A stretch of DNA of 64,000 nt from Aliiroseovarius sp. Z3 (GTDB lineage: Bacteria > Pseudomonadota > Alphaproteobacteria > Rhodobacterales > Rhodobacteraceae): NCBI RefSeq assembly GCF_029105185.1, contig NZ_JAFMZK010000003.1:248001-312000 (forward strand), in the 5' to 3' direction. Below are positions 54,986 through 63,596 of this stretch, in pieces (positions within the stretch are counted from its first letter, which is position 1; each line of letters starts with the position of its first letter). The notes below the pieces were generated by a model, which had not been told where the DNA came from, searched no databases, and saw nothing but the letters and a program-made list of their open reading frames with translations. A program made the position numbers and the translations under genes.

Positions 54986-55670
54986 GATCTGAGGCCCGCC
55001 GCCTGGATTTGCGCCTGTGTCACCAGCTTTGCGGCCAGCAATGCGTTGACCTGGCCCGGGGTGATGTGACGACGAAGCGGATGGCGGTCCGTGACCCAGC
55101 CCGCCAAGCCCGCCAGCGCCTCGGCCTGTTTTGCCTTCGTCTCTTCTCGGCTCTTGGCGATGTCCTCGACATAGGCCCGCCACCTGCCGGACCTGAACCA
55201 GTTGTCGGAGAAACTGACCTTCGACCGGGTGAAGCCCGCGCCTTCGGTCGCGTAGGCCGTCACGGCCTGCAACAGGTCCTCGACCCCTGTTCCGGCATCC
55301 AAGGCCTCCCTGATCCGCCTGAGGCGGTCCGCCTTCCCCCGCACCCGGTCGTGTGGATATGCCGCCAACATCTTCTCAGCTTCGTCATCCTCAGCCGCCA
55401 CGCGCTCGCGCGTAGGAGGTTTCTGGATGGTTTGGGGGTCGCTGTGGCCCCCGTCTCGATATCGGGTTCTGCGGTCAACTCCAACGCCTCGATCTTGGTA
55501 AGATTGATCCGGTAAACGACGGTAAAACCGGTCTTGCACCCACGCGCGCCGGTCTCGACCAGGATGCCTTCTTTCAGGAAGCCTCGGATCGTCCGCTTGA
55601 CCGTCGTCTCCCCCCAACTCGGTATGCCGTTGGATCGTGCCCTTCGAACACCAGATGCCCGACCCGTCAG
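54982..55670 (-). pseudogene. Frameshifted helix-turn-helix protein of a mobile element
   Basis: Two frames together look like one gene. The upstream frame contains WGETTVKRTIRGFLKEGILV, a winged-helix-like stretch with GFTVVYRINLTKIEAL after it. Around 55430 the coding character moves to the other frame (PPTRERVAAEDDEAEKMLAA, through LLQAVTAYATEGAGFTRSKV, to the stop at 54982). The N-terminal end is not clear. Similar proteins accompany MobC in integrative and plasmid elements. Exact length uncertain. Confidence 0.5.
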
Positions 55671-55830
55671 CTGATTGGACGGCCCAAATAGGCGCACAGA
55701 CGTGCTAATTTTGTACAGGTTTTGTACGAGATTTCGGTCGTTTTCGGAGAAATCGGTGGAAAACGAAACGGGCGTTTCTGCACGCTTCCGCACAACGCTT
55801 GGCAAATAATCCATATTTTTCAGATGGTTT

Positions 55831-55907
55831 TGGTGACCCCGGCAGGATTCGAACCTGCAACCTGCCCCTTAGGAGGGGGCTGCTCTATCCAGTTGAGCCA
55901 CGGGGCC
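55831..55907 (-). tRNA. tRNA-Arg (anticodon CCU)
   Basis: The minus strand folds as a full tRNA. The acceptor stem is GGCCCCG with CGGGGTC (one G-U). The D arm is GCTC...GAGC. The anticodon arm GCCCC-CTCCTAA-GGGGC has anticodon CCT. The T arm is GCAGG-TTCGAAT-CCTGC, and a CCA end is encoded. It decodes AGG. Its 3' end faces the island at 36.8-55.8 kb, the usual site of integrase attack. Confidence 0.96.
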
Positions 55908-55952
55908 GATTTGGTTGGAATAGTGGTAGCTAACAGGCTTGTCTAGCCAGCT

Positions 55953-56993
55953 TTACTTGCGTCGGAGCGTATCGCCGGGCTGTATCTTGGGGGTCAGTTC
56001 GATGCGCTCCCCACCACCGCTTGCCCCGTCTTCGGCGCTGCGTTCCGCGATGATGCGGGCGGCGGCGCGGCCAATTTCGGAGCGGCAGGCGTCCATCGTG
56101 GCAAGTTGGCGGGGCAGGCCGTCCAACAGCTCGACCCCATTGAACCCGGCAAGACCGATCTGCCCGGGCACGCTGATCCCTTGATCCAGACAGTACAGCA
56201 AACCGCCCGCGCCGATCATGTCATTGGAATAATACAGAAAATCCATTTCCGGGGAGCGTTTCAGCATCGCTTCGGTCATCTCGCGCCCCTTGGCCAACGC
56301 CGATCCGCCCTCATAGAATTCCCGATCGACGATTTCGATGCCTTCTTTGGCCAGTGCTTCGGTGAATCCTTCGAACCGTTTTCGGGCGCGGTGATCCAGC
56401 GGCATCTTGGTGCCAAGGAAGCCGATATTGCGATAGCCCGCCTTCAAAATCGCTTTGGCCATCTTTCGGCCTGCCCGTCGGTGCGAAATTCCGACACAGG
56501 CGTCGATGGCCTGCCCGTCCGTGTCCATGATTTCGACCACGGGAATTCCGGCGCCCTTCAGCATCGCCTTGGCCGCGTCTGAATGCTCCAACCCGGCGAT
56601 GATCACCCCAGAGGGACGCCAGGACAGCATCTCGTACAGCACTTTTTCTTCGCGTTCGGGTTTGTAATTGGTGACACCCACGACCGGTTGCAGCGGCGTT
56701 TCGTCCAGCACGTCGTTGATGCCGGTCATCACCTCGGGAAACACCATGTTGCTGAGCGACGGGATGATCACGGCGACCAGATTGACCCGCTGAGAGGCCA
56801 AGGCACCGGCGATCTTGTTCGGCACATATCCCAGATCTTTGGCGGCTTCCAACACCCGTTCGCGGGTGGCTTGACTGACATCGCCGCGGTTTCGCAACAC
56901 CCTGCTAACCGTCATTTCGCTGACTCCGGATGCTTCTGAAACGTCACGAAGGGTAAGGGGGCGGCGATTTCGGGAGGGGGCTGTATCGGTCAC
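55953..56993 (-). CDS. LacI/GntR-type transcriptional regulator
   Basis: 346-aa regulator with an N-terminal helix-turn-helix (LRDVSEASGVSEMTVSRVLR, about 17-36), hinge helix (IAGALASQRVNLVAVIIP), and periplasmic-binding-like effector domain with the GISHRRAGRKMAKAIL segment. Its sequence style is closest to GntR-like repressors of gluconate uptake, but no sugar genes are adjacent. A perfect palindrome upstream of its start, plus an imperfect half at 57028, suggests autoregulation. Confidence 0.9.
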   Translation of the reverse strand: MTDTAPSRNRRPLTLRDVSEASGVSEMTVSRVLRNRGDVSQATRERVLEAAKDLGYVPNKIAGALASQRVNLVAVIIPSLSNMVFPEVMTGINDVLDETPLQPVVGVTNYKPEREEKVLYEMLSWRPSGVIIAGLEHSDAAKAMLKGAGIPVVEIMDTDGQAIDACVGISHRRAGRKMAKAILKAGYRNIGFLGTKMPLDHRARKRFEGFTEALAKEGIEIVDREFYEGGSALAKGREMTEAMLKRSPEMDFLYYSNDMIGAGGLLYCLDQGISVPGQIGLAGFNGVELLDGLPRQLATMDACRSEIGRAAARIIAERSAEDGASGGGERIELTPKIQPGDTLRRK

Positions 56994-57027
56994 GAAGGCA
57001 TCCTTGTAACGAAATGGATGCGCTCAT

Positions 57028-57087
57028 GTTAGCGATAAAGATAATCTTGGCAATGACCTCTTTTCGCTCTGATGTTAGCCTAACATC
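57028..57087. promoter_or_regulatory. LacI-family operators upstream of the LacI-type gene
   Basis: GATGTTAG-C-CTAACATC (57071-57087) is a perfect 8-bp inverted repeat. ATGTTAGCGATAAAG (from 57028) is a related half-conserved copy, like the ATGTTA-N-centre operators of GntR-type LacI proteins. They sit between the regulator start and the stop of the upstream IMPase gene, so they most likely mediate autoregulation. Not proven. Confidence 0.6.
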
Positions 57088-57088
57088 T

Positions 57089-57868
57089 TCATGCCAGGCG
57101 TGTCATCAGGGCATCGTGAATGAACGCACCGCCAGCGATCATGCCGGACAGCTGGGGCGCGGGATTGTTGAAACGTGCGGGTTGGCGCGTGCGGTCACTG
57201 ACCGTGCCGCCAGCCTCTTCGACGATAAGACTTCCTGCGGCGACATCCCATTCCCAGGTGGGATGCAAAGTCATCATGGCATCAAACCGACCCTCGCCCA
57301 CCAAAGACAGGCGATAGGCCAGCGAAGATCGAAACGCGCGCGTGACCGGTGGAACGATCGCATTGATCCAGCGCGACGGAGTGAAGTTGGGTTTCGCGGC
57401 TAGAACCGTTGCGCCTTCAAGTTCGGTCCGGGTGCTGACCGCCAAAGGTTGGTGGTTCAGCGTCGCCCCTTCTCCGCGCGCAGCAGCGTAGAGCTTATCG
57501 CGCAACGGAAGATAAACCACCGCCACTTCGACCCGGCCATTGCGCGCGATGGCAAGCGAATGCGCCCAAGTGGTGGACCCTTCGATGAACGAGCGTGTTC
57601 CGTCGATGGGGTCGACGATGAACACGTGCTCGGCAGACAGCCGTTCTGCACCATCCTCGGTTTCTTCCGACAGCCAGCCATAGTCAGGTCGCGCGGCGGT
57701 GAGCTCTTCGCGCAGCATCTGATCCACCGCCAGATCGGCCTCGGTCACGGGGCCTTGTCCGCCGGGTTTGTCCCAGCGATCCGCGACACCATGAAAGTAG
57801 CGCGCTGCGATCTTGCCTGCGTCCTGCGCAGCGTCGATCAGCAGGGACAGGTCATCAGTCACCGGCAA
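57089..57868 (-). CDS. Inositol monophosphatase family phosphatase
   Basis: 259-aa Mg-dependent phosphatase with LSEETEDG, DPIDGTRSFIEGSTTWAHSL and the end motif EWDVAAGSLIVEEAGG. These place it among IMPase/HisN/CysQ-like enzymes; the substrate (inositol phosphate, histidinol phosphate or a bisphosphate) cannot be fixed from sequence. It overlaps the pmbA stop by 14 bp. Its TTG start at 57868 and GTG 57862 are both possible; no strong ribosome site is visible. It differs from cysQ at 9.0 kb, so the window has two family members. Confidence 0.85.
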   Translation of the reverse strand: MPVTDDLSLLIDAAQDAGKIAARYFHGVADRWDKPGGQGPVTEADLAVDQMLREELTAARPDYGWLSEETEDGAERLSAEHVFIVDPIDGTRSFIEGSTTWAHSLAIARNGRVEVAVVYLPLRDKLYAAARGEGATLNHQPLAVSTRTELEGATVLAAKPNFTPSRWINAIVPPVTRAFRSSLAYRLSLVGEGRFDAMMTLHPTWEWDVAAGSLIVEEAGGTVSDRTRQPARFNNPAPQLSGMIAGGAFIHDALMTRLA

Positions 57869-59201
57869 TGGTCATCCCTTCGACCAACAGGCTTGGAACC
57901 ATCCGGCTTAGATGCGGCTCGGCGTCGTTGGCGGGCACGATCCGGCGCATCATGTCGCGCAGATTGCTAGCAATTGTGCATTCGTTGACGGGATAGGAAA
58001 TCTGTCCGTTTTCGATCCAGAAGCCAGATGCGCCGCGCGAATAATCACCGGTTGTCGGGTTGATGGTCGACCCGATCATGGAGGTGACGAGCAGCCCGGT
58101 GCCCATCTGCGCAATCAGATCCTCTTTGGACGATTCACCCTGTGTTAGGGTCACATTTGAGATCGACGGAGACGGCGGGGCAGAGGTGCCACGGGACGCG
58201 CTGGCGGTGCTTTGCAGCCCCAGCTTGTTCGCGGTTGCGATGTCCAGCGTCCACCCGGTCAAGGTGCCACCGTCGACGATCTTGCGCACCCGCGTGGCAA
58301 GACCTTCCCCGTCAAACGGGCGCGAACCTGAAATGCGCGGTCGATGCGGGTCTTCGATCAGGTTAATACCGTCTGGCAAGATCTGTTCCCCCAGCGCGTC
58401 GCGCAGCCAGGATGACCCACGCGCGATCATCGCACCGTTCACCGCTGACAGCAAATGCCCGATCAACGAGGATGAAATCCGTTCGTCATAAAGCACCGGA
58501 TAGGCCCCGGTGGGCGGTTTGCGGGCGCCCGCGCGCTCCACCGTGCGCTGTCCGGCCTTGGTGCCGACCTCAGCCGCCGATGGGAGGTCGGCCTGAAAGC
58601 TGCGCATCTCACCAGCATAGTCACGCTCCATCATGGCCCCTTCACCGGTGATGGCAACGGTCGAGATCGCACGATGCGTGCGCCCATAGCCACCGGAAAA
58701 CCCGTTGCTGGTGGCCAGATGAAACTGGTGGCGTCCATACCCCGCCGAACTGCTGGACACCTGCGACACCCCTTTGACGGCCAGCGCAGCCGCTTCGGCT
58801 TCGGCAGCGTCACGCTCAAGATCGGCTGGGTCGGGTTCGGCCGTTGGGTCTTGCAGGTCCAGCCCTGTCAGATCCCAGTCGTGCGCCAGCATTTCAGATG
58901 TGGCTTGTGCGATATTGCGGTCTTCTGGCGCTTCCTTGGCCATCGCCACCGCGCGTTCTGCCATGGTTTCGATGGTTTGTGCCGAGATGTCCGACGCCGA
59001 AACGCATGCTTGCCGCTGCCCGACCAGAACACGCAGGCCAATGTCGATGCCTTCTGATCGCTCGGCATGTTCCAGTTTGCCGTGCAGCACATCAATCGAC
59101 ACCGAGGTTCCGTCAATCGCCAGCGCATCCGCACCATCCGCCCCGGCTTTGCGGGCGGCATTCAGCAATTGCTGTGTCAGGTCATCAAGCGCGTCGGTCA
59201 T
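57855..59201 (-). CDS. pmbA: TldD/PmbA family protein PmbA
   Basis: 448-aa inactive-like partner of the TldD protease, involved in modified-peptide maturation and toxin-antitoxin turnover in E. coli. The TldE/PmbA layout is seen: an N-terminal domain (SVSIDVLHGKLEHAERSEGI), an SGGYGRTHR segment, and C-terminal GASGFWIENGQISYPVNE. The zinc motif HExxH of TldD is absent, as expected for PmbA. It is the first gene of the pmbA-IMPase pair. tldD is not in the window. Confidence 0.92.
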   Translation of the reverse strand: MTDALDDLTQQLLNAARKAGADGADALAIDGTSVSIDVLHGKLEHAERSEGIDIGLRVLVGQRQACVSASDISAQTIETMAERAVAMAKEAPEDRNIAQATSEMLAHDWDLTGLDLQDPTAEPDPADLERDAAEAEAAALAVKGVSQVSSSSAGYGRHQFHLATSNGFSGGYGRTHRAISTVAITGEGAMMERDYAGEMRSFQADLPSAAEVGTKAGQRTVERAGARKPPTGAYPVLYDERISSSLIGHLLSAVNGAMIARGSSWLRDALGEQILPDGINLIEDPHRPRISGSRPFDGEGLATRVRKIVDGGTLTGWTLDIATANKLGLQSTASASRGTSAPPSPSISNVTLTQGESSKEDLIAQMGTGLLVTSMIGSTINPTTGDYSRGASGFWIENGQISYPVNECTIASNLRDMMRRIVPANDAEPHLSRMVPSLLVEGMTIAGD

Positions 59202-59318
59202 GTCGGTCCCTTTCCCGGTCGTGTCCCTGAGGTAACGTCAGGGACGCGCGGTCGCAAGATGTGACTCTGGCCTAAACCACTTTGCTGAGCTAGCACTTAG
59301 TGGACAGGAGGAGTGACG

Positions 59319-60074
59319 ATGACAGACATGACCGGAAAAACCGTTTTGATCACCGGAGCCAGCCGCGGGATCGGCGAGGCCGCCGCCCATATCTTCGCCC
59401 AAGCCGGTGCCAATGTGGTGCTGACGGCGCGTGGGAAATCGCAGATTGACGCGATCGCCGCCGCAATCGGTGATCGCGCGCTTGCCGTGCCTTGCGACGT
59501 GTCGAAATGGGAGGACGTAAAGGCCGCCGTGGACGCAGCTGTCGAAAGGTTTGGAACGGTTGATGTCCTGATTAACAACGCCGGGGTGATCGAGCCGATA
59601 GGGCCGCTGATAGACTCTGATCCAGCCCAATGGGGCCATGTGATCGATGTCAACCTGAAGGGCGTTTACTATGGGGCGCGGGCCGTGATGCCGATCATGG
59701 CAGCGCAGGGTCGCGGATCGATTCTGACCATCAGTTCTGGTGCGGCGCATAACGCGCTGGAAGGGTGGGCGCATTACTGCGCGTCCAAAGCGGGCGTTCA
59801 TATGCTGACCAAGGCGCTGCATAAGGAAGGCGCGGGCAAGGGCATTCGCGCCATCGGTCTGTCACCCGGCACCGTCGCCACCCAGATGCAGCGCGAGATC
59901 AAAGGGTCCGGTATCAACGCGGTCGCGCAGCTTTCATGGTCTGATCACATCCCGCCTGAATGGGTCGCCCGCGCGTTGTTGTGGATGTGCACGGATGATG
60001 CAGACGCTTTCCTTGGCGAAGAAATCTCGCTTCGGGATGAAGGTATTCGCGAGCGTGCGCAGGTGCGCGGATGA
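59319..60074 (+). CDS. Short-chain dehydrogenase/reductase
   Basis: 251-aa Rossmann-fold oxidoreductase with VLITGASRGIGEA (cofactor site), NNAG, and catalytic Ser-Tyr-Lys in ISSGAAHNALEGWAHYCASK. ATG 59319 has AGGAGGAG upstream; a GTG two codons earlier also fits. Substrate unknown. It overlaps the next gene by 4 bp (ATGA), so it shares an operon with the enoyl-CoA hydratase, suggesting a beta-oxidation-type or hydroxyacyl substrate. Confidence 0.88.
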   Translation: MTDMTGKTVLITGASRGIGEAAAHIFAQAGANVVLTARGKSQIDAIAAAIGDRALAVPCDVSKWEDVKAAVDAAVERFGTVDVLINNAGVIEPIGPLIDSDPAQWGHVIDVNLKGVYYGARAVMPIMAAQGRGSILTISSGAAHNALEGWAHYCASKAGVHMLTKALHKEGAGKGIRAIGLSPGTVATQMQREIKGSGINAVAQLSWSDHIPPEWVARALLWMCTDDADAFLGEEISLRDEGIRERAQVRG

Positions 60075-60703
60075 TCGACGTCGACAAACAGGACGGCGTC
60101 TGGGTTGTGACCCTAAACCGCCCGGACAAGGCCAATTCGCTGACGAAGGCGATGCTGGAAGATCTGGCGCAGATCGCCATGGATGCGGCAGGAGAGGCAC
60201 GGGTTCTGATCCTGACCGGCAAGGGCAAGGTGTTCTCGGCTGGGGCTGATCTGGACGAAGCCCGCGCCGGTCTGGCGGTGGATGGTGTTTGGGAACGATT
60301 GTCCAACGCGGTCTCGGCCGCACCTTGCCTGACCATTGCCGCCCTGAACGGAACACTGGCGGGCGGTGCGTTTGGGATGGCTCTGGCCTGTGATATCCGC
60401 ATCGCTGTTCCTGAGGCATCGTTCTTCTATCCCGTGATGAAACTTGGTTTCCTGCCGCAACCGTCTGACCCGCGTCGCATGGTCGGATTGATCGGCCCGG
60501 CCCGCGCCAAGATCATTCTGATGTCGGGTCAAAAAGTGAAAGCCGATGAAGCATTGCAATGGGGTCTGGTGGACCGTTTGGCGTCCCGTGACACATTGAT
60601 GGAGGCTGCTTTGGAACTTGCAGAGGCCGCACGCGTGCAGAAGGCTGAACATGTTGCCCAAATGAAGCGGATGATCCCGGAAACAGGCTCTGATACGCCC
60701 TAA
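60071..60703 (+). CDS. Enoyl-CoA hydratase/isomerase family protein
   Basis: 210-aa crotonase-fold protein with GKGKVFSAGADLDEA and NGTLAGGAFGMALACDIRIA (oxyanion-hole glycines). It is shorter than the usual 255-260 residues, the C-terminal helix being reduced; its exact reaction is unclear. It starts in an ATGA overlap with the SDR gene and ends 4 bp inside the convergent HNH gene. Confidence 0.85.
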   Translation: MIDVDKQDGVWVVTLNRPDKANSLTKAMLEDLAQIAMDAAGEARVLILTGKGKVFSAGADLDEARAGLAVDGVWERLSNAVSAAPCLTIAALNGTLAGGAFGMALACDIRIAVPEASFFYPVMKLGFLPQPSDPRRMVGLIGPARAKIILMSGQKVKADEALQWGLVDRLASRDTLMEAALELAEAARVQKAEHVAQMKRMIPETGSDTP

Positions 60704-60996
60704 TGTCGTCCCCGGCGACGACGCGCGCCTTTCGTCACTGCATAAAAGTCAGGCGGGCGCTTGCCCACCCATGTGATGAACCGTGCCAGCGCTGGATGGG
60801 ATCGCAGTGATGCAACCGTATTGAAGCTGTGGGCGAGCTCGGCCTCGCTCAGCTCAAGGTGAATCTGGTTGTGGCAAATCTGATGCAACAGCACAGTCTG
60901 CCCGCCTTTGCCACCCCGAAGTTTCGGCACAAGATGATGTCGACTTTGCGCCACGTCAGGCGGAATTGGCCGGCCGCATAGCGCGCAGATCGGCAT
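60700..60996 (-). CDS. HNH-type endonuclease-like protein
   Basis: 98-aa protein with CxxC (ICALCGRPI), HHLVPKLRGGKGG and CHNQIH, forming a compact zinc-binding HNH fold. It may cut or nick DNA, or be a degenerate HNH protein. I chose ATG 60996 with AAGGA five bases upstream; a longer frame begins at 61032. It is convergent with the enoyl-CoA hydratase gene and divergent from mscS. No restriction partner is nearby. Confidence 0.75.
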   Translation of the reverse strand: MPICALCGRPIPPDVAQSRHHLVPKLRGGKGGQTVLLHQICHNQIHLELSEAELAHSFNTVASLRSHPALARFITWVGKRPPDFYAVTKGARRRRGRH

Positions 60997-61077
60997 AGAA
61001 TCCTTGCCCTTTGAAGCCAGATCGCTATCCATGCCGGATAGTTTTGCAAACCTACCCGTTTTGGCAAGAGGACACGC

Positions 61078-62403
61078 ATGGAGAACCGCCCGGAATTTCT
61101 GGATCAGGCCATCGGCTATTTCAACCAGGCGTGGGAGCTGGCCGCAGAGTGGCTTCTTTCCCCGGCTGCGTGGTCTCAGTTCGGCTTACTGGTGGTGGCC
61201 TATCTTGCGGCGCATCTGGTTGCGCGAAAATTTACCCCTGTCATTGCACATGTGCTGACACCCGCTGGCGGCCAACGGACGCCACTGGCGAAGGCGCGTT
61301 TGTTCCTGCTGATGTTCCTGCCGCTGGCCATGCCGCTGCTGGCGTGGGCCTTTACCGGGATTGGCGAACAGGTCACACGTTCGCTTTTTGGGTCTGGTGC
61401 CGTGATCGCATTGGGCAAACGGATATTCCTGTTCCTTGCCGTACGGGCCTTCGTAAAGCAGATTTTGAAGGATCCGTTCCTCAAGCTGCTGGGCCGGTAT
61501 GTGTTGATCCCGGTCGCGGCCTTGTATGTGCTGGGTCTGCTTGAGCCCGTCACGACGAAGTTGGAAGAAACCGTGGTGCCGTTGGGCAATATGAGCTTCT
61601 CGCTTCTGTTTGCCGTGAAGTTTGTCGTGATCAGCGGCACAATCTTCTGGCTGGGCCGGTGGTCGAACGATCAGACACGGCAGGTCATCAAGAAACAGAA
61701 GGAAATGCGCCCGGCCACGCGTGAACTGGCCGCCAAGGCTGCCGAGATCGCCATTTTCGGTGTCGCCTTCCTGGTTCTCATGAACATCATGGGCATCAAC
61801 CTGACCTCGCTTGCGGTTCTGGGGGGTGCCATTGGCGTGGGGCTGGGCTTTGGCTTGCAGCAGATCGCGTCGAACTTCATCTCGGGTGTTATCCTGCTTC
61901 TTGAAGGGCAGGCGACGGTTGGCGATTATGTCGAGCTGGACGGGGGCGAGGCGGGCACGATCGTCAAGATGACCGCCCGCGCCGCCATATTAGAGACATA
62001 TGATGGCCGCTGGATCGTCGTCCCGAACGAGCATTTCATCACAACCCGTGTGGTAAATTACTCGGATGCTGGCAGCGCCAACCGATACGAGGCACCGTTC
62101 TCGGTCAGTTACGATTCTGATATTGAGGCGATCCCGTCCCTGATCGAAAAGGCCGTGGCCGAGCTTGATTTTGTTCTGACCGGAACCGAGGAATACGAAC
62201 CGGATTGTGAGCTGCGCGCCTTTGGTGACAGCGGTGTCGACTTCGCGGTGGAGTTCTGGGTGAACGGCATTGATGACGGGCGCAACAAGTTTACGCCGCG
62301 CGTGATGATGCAGGTCTGGAAAACGCTGAAAGCCAACAATATCGAAATTCCATATCCGCATCGTGTGGTCGAGATGAAAGCCCCCGCTCAGGACACCGCG
62401 TGA
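61078..62403 (+). CDS. MscS-family mechanosensitive channel
   Basis: 441-aa membrane protein releasing solutes on hypo-osmotic shock. Several hydrophobic segments come first. The pore-lining helix and beta-domain are recognisable: LTSLAVLGGAIGVGLGFGLQ, then QIASNFISGVILLLEG and GDYVELDGGEAGTIVKMTAR. ATG 61078 has an AGAGG site. The length is larger than E. coli MscS (286 aa), with extra N-terminal helices. It overlaps the next gene by 4 bp (GTGA). Confidence 0.92.
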   Translation: MENRPEFLDQAIGYFNQAWELAAEWLLSPAAWSQFGLLVVAYLAAHLVARKFTPVIAHVLTPAGGQRTPLAKARLFLLMFLPLAMPLLAWAFTGIGEQVTRSLFGSGAVIALGKRIFLFLAVRAFVKQILKDPFLKLLGRYVLIPVAALYVLGLLEPVTTKLEETVVPLGNMSFSLLFAVKFVVISGTIFWLGRWSNDQTRQVIKKQKEMRPATRELAAKAAEIAIFGVAFLVLMNIMGINLTSLAVLGGAIGVGLGFGLQQIASNFISGVILLLEGQATVGDYVELDGGEAGTIVKMTARAAILETYDGRWIVVPNEHFITTRVVNYSDAGSANRYEAPFSVSYDSDIEAIPSLIEKAVAELDFVLTGTEEYEPDCELRAFGDSGVDFAVEFWVNGIDDGRNKFTPRVMMQVWKTLKANNIEIPYPHRVVEMKAPAQDTA

Positions 62404-63596
62404 CGCAGGCGCTGGTGATCGGTGCCGGACCTGCTGGCTTGATGGCAGCAAGTGAACTGGCGCAGGCCGGGCTGGCCGTAACCATCGCCGAGGCAAAACC
62501 ATCACCCGCGCGGAAATTCCTGATGGCGGGCAAGTCCGGGTTGAACCTGACAAAGGCCGAACCGCTGGACCAGTTTTTGGATCAGATTCAGGGGCCGGAA
62601 CAACTTCGCGAGATTGTTGCCAGCTTTGGACCTGATGCCGTTCAGAATTGGGCGCGTGGATTGGGGCAAGAGGTCTTCACCGGATCGTCTGGCCGCGTTT
62701 TTCCCAAGGCGATGAAGGCGTCCCCGTTGTTGCGCGCGCTGCTGGCCGGGCTGGACCGGTTGGGTGTTCAGATGCGGCGGGGCTGGCAGTGGACCGCCAT
62801 CGACGGGCGCAACATGGTGTTCGCAACCCCCAAGGGCAACCAGGTGCTTCGCCCGGATGTGACCGTTCTGGCGCTGGGCGGGGGAAGCTGGGCGCGCTTG
62901 GGATCTGATGGAAAATGGGTCTCTATCCTTGCCGAAAATGGCGTTTACTGCGCGCCATTCAAGCCGTCGAACATGGGATTTGTGGTGGCGTGGTCCAGCC
63001 ACATGCAACGCCATTTCGGGGCACCGGTCAAATCCGTGCGGCTGCACGCTGGTAATGTGTCGGTGAACGGTGAGTTCGTTGTCTCCTCTCAAGGGATTGA
63101 GGGATCGGCAATCTATGCCGTCAGTCAGGAGATGCGGGACGGGGCGCTGTTGACCATAGACCTGATCCCTGACCGAAGCGAAGCGGATGTCGCGGCCAGA
63201 TTGGCAAAACTGCGCGGTAAAACCAGCCTGACAAACCATCTGCGTAAAACCCTGAAGCTGAACCCAACCAAGATCGCCTTGTTGCAGGAGTTTGCCCGGC
63301 CCTTGCCCGCGGACCCGAACGCGCTGGCGAAGGTGATCAAGGCTTTGCCGATCCATCATCAAGGGCCGCGCCCGATCGACGAGGCGATTTCAACGGCAGG
63401 CGGCTTACCTTTCGATGCGTTGGATGCGGGATTGATGATCAAGGAATTGCCCGGCGTCTTTGCCGCAGGCGAGATGTTGGACTGGGATGCGCCAACCGGG
63501 GGCTATCTTTTGACAACCTGTCTGGCAACGGGGCGGCACGCTGGGCGCGCGGCGGCAAGATGGGCGCAGAGTCAGGTGGCCGACGCCCGCAAATAG
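62400..63596 (+). CDS. HI0933-like NAD(P)/FAD-dependent oxidoreductase
   Basis: 398-aa flavoprotein with FAD-binding VIGAGPAGLMAASELAQAGL, KSGLNLTKAE (family signature) and LPGVFAAGEMLDWDAPTGGY near the C-terminus. This is the TIGR03862/HI0933-like family; physiological substrate unknown. Start is GTG 62400 overlapping the mscS stop. Its end overlaps the convergent GST by 25 bp. Confidence 0.9.
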   Translation: MTQALVIGAGPAGLMAASELAQAGLAVTIAEAKPSPARKFLMAGKSGLNLTKAEPLDQFLDQIQGPEQLREIVASFGPDAVQNWARGLGQEVFTGSSGRVFPKAMKASPLLRALLAGLDRLGVQMRRGWQWTAIDGRNMVFATPKGNQVLRPDVTVLALGGGSWARLGSDGKWVSILAENGVYCAPFKPSNMGFVVAWSSHMQRHFGAPVKSVRLHAGNVSVNGEFVVSSQGIEGSAIYAVSQEMRDGALLTIDLIPDRSEADVAARLAKLRGKTSLTNHLRKTLKLNPTKIALLQEFARPLPADPNALAKVIKALPIHHQGPRPIDEAISTAGGLPFDALDAGLMIKELPGVFAAGEMLDWDAPTGGYLLTTCLATGRHAGRAAARWAQSQVADARK

